A stretch of 64,000 nt of DNA from Arthrobacter sp. Marseille-P9274 (lineage in GTDB: Bacteria > Actinomycetota > Actinomycetes > Actinomycetales > Micrococcaceae): contig NZ_CAMPOV010000001.1 in NCBI RefSeq assembly GCF_946892675.1, positions 780,033 to 844,032 on the forward strand, given 5' to 3'. How positions within the stretch are numbered: position 1 is the first letter of the stretch; every line of letters starts with the position of its first letter. Both the position numbers and the translations under genes were made by a program. Of the stretch, positions 62,191-64,000 are shown piece after piece. The notes under the pieces are model-generated. The model saw nothing but the letters and a program-made list of their open reading frames with translations, did no database searches and was not told the origin of the DNA.

Positions 62191-63687
62191 ATGGCTGTTC
62201 TGACGATCGACATCGAGGCGCTGGGCGCGTCGGCCGCGTCGGCGGAGGGCGCCGCCGCGAATCTGGCCGCGTTGCGCCGGGACGCCGTCGGCAGGTCGGC
62301 CGCCGCTGCCGGCATGTCCGGCTGGGAAACCGAGGCCCTGGCATGGGGCGAGGCATACGATACCGCCGCGGCCGGCATCCTGACCGCACTGGACCAGCTG
62401 TCGGCAGCCTACGCCTCGGCCGGGTTCCATACCCGGGTAGCGGCATCGCTTTACGCCTTCACGGAGCAGTTGTCCGGCGGAGCGCCAGTGCCGTACGAAG
62501 TCCCGCCGGAACCGGTCGCCTGGGTGTGCGGGCCGCAGGCCGTTTCCGCGGTAGGGGGCCGGGTCCCGCTGATGCCGGAGTTCGGCCAGGTGGTCGCGGA
62601 CGCCGCAGGCCGCGCCTGGCCGTCGGGCGATGCCTCGGCCATGCGTTCCACGGCCGCGGCCTGGTCCTACGTCGCGGCCGAACTCGAGGCGGAATCGGCC
62701 CGCGCTTTATCCTCGGCCACCTTGCCCCTCGCCGGCCAGCGGGCCGCGGACGTCGCCCTGCTCGAACAGCACCACGGGCAGCTCCACCGCAGTTGCCTGG
62801 ACATCGCCGGGGCATGCCGTGCCCTCGCCGGCGATTGCGCGCACATGGCCGGAATGGTCGAGGACGCCCACGCCCAGCTTGCGACCGAAATCGAGTCCTT
62901 CGTGCGCGACGTCGCCGTGTCCGTCGGGGTCTCGGTCCTCGTGTCCGTGCTCAGCGCGGGAATCGGGGCCTTGCTCGCGAATGCCGCGGCGGCCGGCCGG
63001 CTCCTGACGGCGGTCCGGGTCTTCCAAGCGGTCACCGATCGTTTCGCCGCCGACGCCGGCATCGCGCGGCAGCTGCTGCGCACCTCCGGATCGGCGCTGG
63101 CCGGCAGCCTGCCGAAGAGCCTGCGGACCGCCGTCCTGCCGTTGGCCGACGGGATGCGGCAGCCGGTGATCCGGCTGCACGGCCTCAGCGGCCCCACGCC
63201 CGCAGGCCGCACCCTGGAGACGGCACGCACGGGCGGTGACTACGCCCTCTCCTTCGCCGCTTCGGGACCGGCCGGCATCCTGTCGCACGGACTGGCCAAG
63301 GCGGCCAAGACCGGCCTGGAACGGGCGGCGGGCGGCGCGGCCCACGGAGGCCCCGCAGGCTCGTCCTTCGCCTGGAGGGTCATCCACAACCTGGACTTCG
63401 GGTCGAGGTTTTCGATTGTCGCGGTGGGCGCCAGCCGGCAGCATGGCCGGGTCCAGGATGCCGGAGAAACAGCGTCGCCCAACGGATATCTCCGCGCGGC
63501 TGCTGCGCCCGCGCTCCCCTCGATCACGCCCGGAGCGCTCGTCATGCCGGCGCGGCTGCGGGTGAAGCTCGGCGCTACTCCCCGGCCGGTCGGGCGGGAC
63601 GCAGCGGAGCAGGGATTTCTTGCGACGAATCCCAGGGCATCGTCCACCCCAAGTCGTCAAAAAGATGGCTCAGCAGGATCGCGGTGA
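62191..63687 (+). CDS. WXG-like/ESX-type substrate-like protein
   Basis: This 498-residue protein starts at an ATG behind GGAGGAGGAAG. The N-terminal 90 residues are helical with a WXG-like turn (MSGWETEALAWGEAYD), as in ESX/type VII secreted proteins. A second helical block (GLVLLEQHHGQLHRSC-type) and a membrane-like segment (VSVGVSVLVSVLSAGIGALLANAAAAG, about 245-271) follow. The C-terminus from about 400 is low-complexity and shows no known toxin. The last 113 bp overlap the convergent Nudix gene, so the true end may be correct but is unusual. No immunity gene or ESX locus is visible. Confidence 0.62.
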   Translation: MAVLTIDIEALGASAASAEGAAANLAALRRDAVGRSAAAAGMSGWETEALAWGEAYDTAAAGILTALDQLSAAYASAGFHTRVAASLYAFTEQLSGGAPVPYEVPPEPVAWVCGPQAVSAVGGRVPLMPEFGQVVADAAGRAWPSGDASAMRSTAAAWSYVAAELEAESARALSSATLPLAGQRAADVALLEQHHGQLHRSCLDIAGACRALAGDCAHMAGMVEDAHAQLATEIESFVRDVAVSVGVSVLVSVLSAGIGALLANAAAAGRLLTAVRVFQAVTDRFAADAGIARQLLRTSGSALAGSLPKSLRTAVLPLADGMRQPVIRLHGLSGPTPAGRTLETARTGGDYALSFAASGPAGILSHGLAKAAKTGLERAAGGAAHGGPAGSSFAWRVIHNLDFGSRFSIVAVGASRQHGRVQDAGETASPNGYLRAAAAPALPSITPGALVMPARLRVKLGATPRPVGRDAAEQGFLATNPRASSTPSRQKDGSAGSR

Positions 63688-64000
63688 AGCCCCAGACCGT
63701 CACCCCGTGGACCAGGAAGCAGGGGCTCTTGAAGACGTTGCCGCTACGCTCGACGACCGCCGTGCGCCGGTTCTTCGGGTCGAGCAGGTCGGCGACGGGG
63801 ACCCGGAAGACCTGCGCCGATTCCGCGAAATCCACCACGGAGACGGGAGACGGCGAGGTCCACCACGCAAGGACGGGTGTCACGAGGAAATTGCTGACGG
63901 AGAGCGGGATCTCTGGCAGCGTGCCGAGGACTTCGACACCGCCGGCGTCCAGGCCGGTTTCCTCGACCGCTTCCCGAAGCGCGGCCGCCACCGGTCCGTC
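63575..64000 (-). CDS. Nudix hydrolase, CoA pyrophosphatase-like (5' partial)
   Basis: The reverse strand is open from the window edge to the stop at 63575. The Nudix box continues from outside (GPVAAALREAVEETGLDAGGVEVLG, with REAVEETG matching REUxEExG). The downstream VWGFTAILLSHLFDDLGW ending is that of NudL/CoA pyrophosphatases, which cut coenzyme A into 3',5'-ADP and phosphopantetheine. Only the C-terminal part is visible. Confidence 0.82.
   Translation of the reverse strand, partial: DGPVAAALREAVEETGLDAGGVEVLGTLPEIPLSVSNFLVTPVLAWWTSPSPVSVVDFAESAQVFRVPVADLLDPKNRRTAVVERSGNVFKSPCFLVHGVTVWGFTAILLSHLFDDLGWTMPWDSSQEIPAPLRPARPAGE

Noticed and set aside
60692-62446. 584-codon open frame antisense to the polymerase gene
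   Set aside because: Arg/Pro/Ser-rich composition typical of antisense frames in high-GC DNA; the + strand polymerase segments match a real family.
1-64000. CRISPR array, tRNA, rRNA or transposase
   Set aside because: No spaced direct repeats of CRISPR type, no tRNA-like T-loop sequences and no transposase motifs were seen. The tandem repeats found are contiguous, without unique spacers.

Overview
The window is high-GC (about two thirds G+C) actinobacterial DNA. Codon use, GTG/TTG starts and gene order point to the Micrococcaceae (Arthrobacter and relatives); this placement is inferred. The right part (about 44-62 kb) keeps the neighbourhood known from Mycobacterium tuberculosis: topA (Rv3646c), a DUF1998 helicase (Rv3649) and the Flp/Tad pilus locus with ssd (Rv3654c-Rv3660c). 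That part is the conserved chromosome. The left two thirds is accessory DNA with duplications and gene remnants.

Region 1 (1-16.6 kb) starts inside an Lhr-like helicase. It continues with a divergent ADP-ribose module: an NrtR-type regulator with a degenerate Nudix box, an ARPP-1 protein, an ADP-ribosylglycohydrolase fused to a Cys-based phosphatase, and a zinc-ribbon protein. The same strand then carries a small acidic protein, a NERD-domain UvrD-like helicase, a coupled AddB/AddA-like helicase-nuclease pair and an unrecognised protein. A decayed second copy of the phosphatase 3' end lies downstream, so the cassette at 5.3-14.6 kb sits between two imperfect direct repeats. An opposing putative membrane protein follows. 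The set looks like an NAD/ADP-ribose plus nucleic-acid processing island, possibly defensive.

Region 2 (16.9-21.5 kb) is a run of small same-strand genes: a double RNase H-fold protein, an HTH/zinc-ribbon protein, a coiled-coil protein, a membrane protein, a DUF4230 protein and a DUF6308 protein. Region 3 (21.5-30.4 kb) is catabolic: a flavin reductase, a maleate-isomerase-like enzyme coupled to a MatC-like carrier under a divergent IclR regulator, a complete GMC oxidoreductase (choline dehydrogenase type) and a decayed copy of its 3' end, a PD-(D/E)XK-like protein, and a MerR-peroxiredoxin fusion behind a textbook MerR promoter.

Region 4 (30.4-41.4 kb) is bounded by two near-identical DUF222/HNH (13E12-type) genes. 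Between them are an 8-bp tandem repeat, fragments of an amine oxidase and a TetR regulator, a D,D-carboxypeptidase, a SAM-IV riboswitch controlling an AmiS/UreI channel and an SfnB/DszC-like monooxygenase (sulfur scavenging), an osmoprotectant-binding lipoprotein and an MFS transporter. A remnant of the carboxypeptidase follows the second HNH copy.

Region 5 (41.4-64 kb) holds a Ppx/GppA - sugar isomerase - membrane protein run, topA, an ArsR-type regulator, a methyltransferase with in-frame repeats, TrhO, a GNAT protein, the DUF1998 helicase, the Tad locus, a family-A polymerase gene with a tight cluster of frameshifts, a WXG-like protein and a truncated Nudix hydrolase. No tRNA, rRNA, CRISPR array or transposase was seen.
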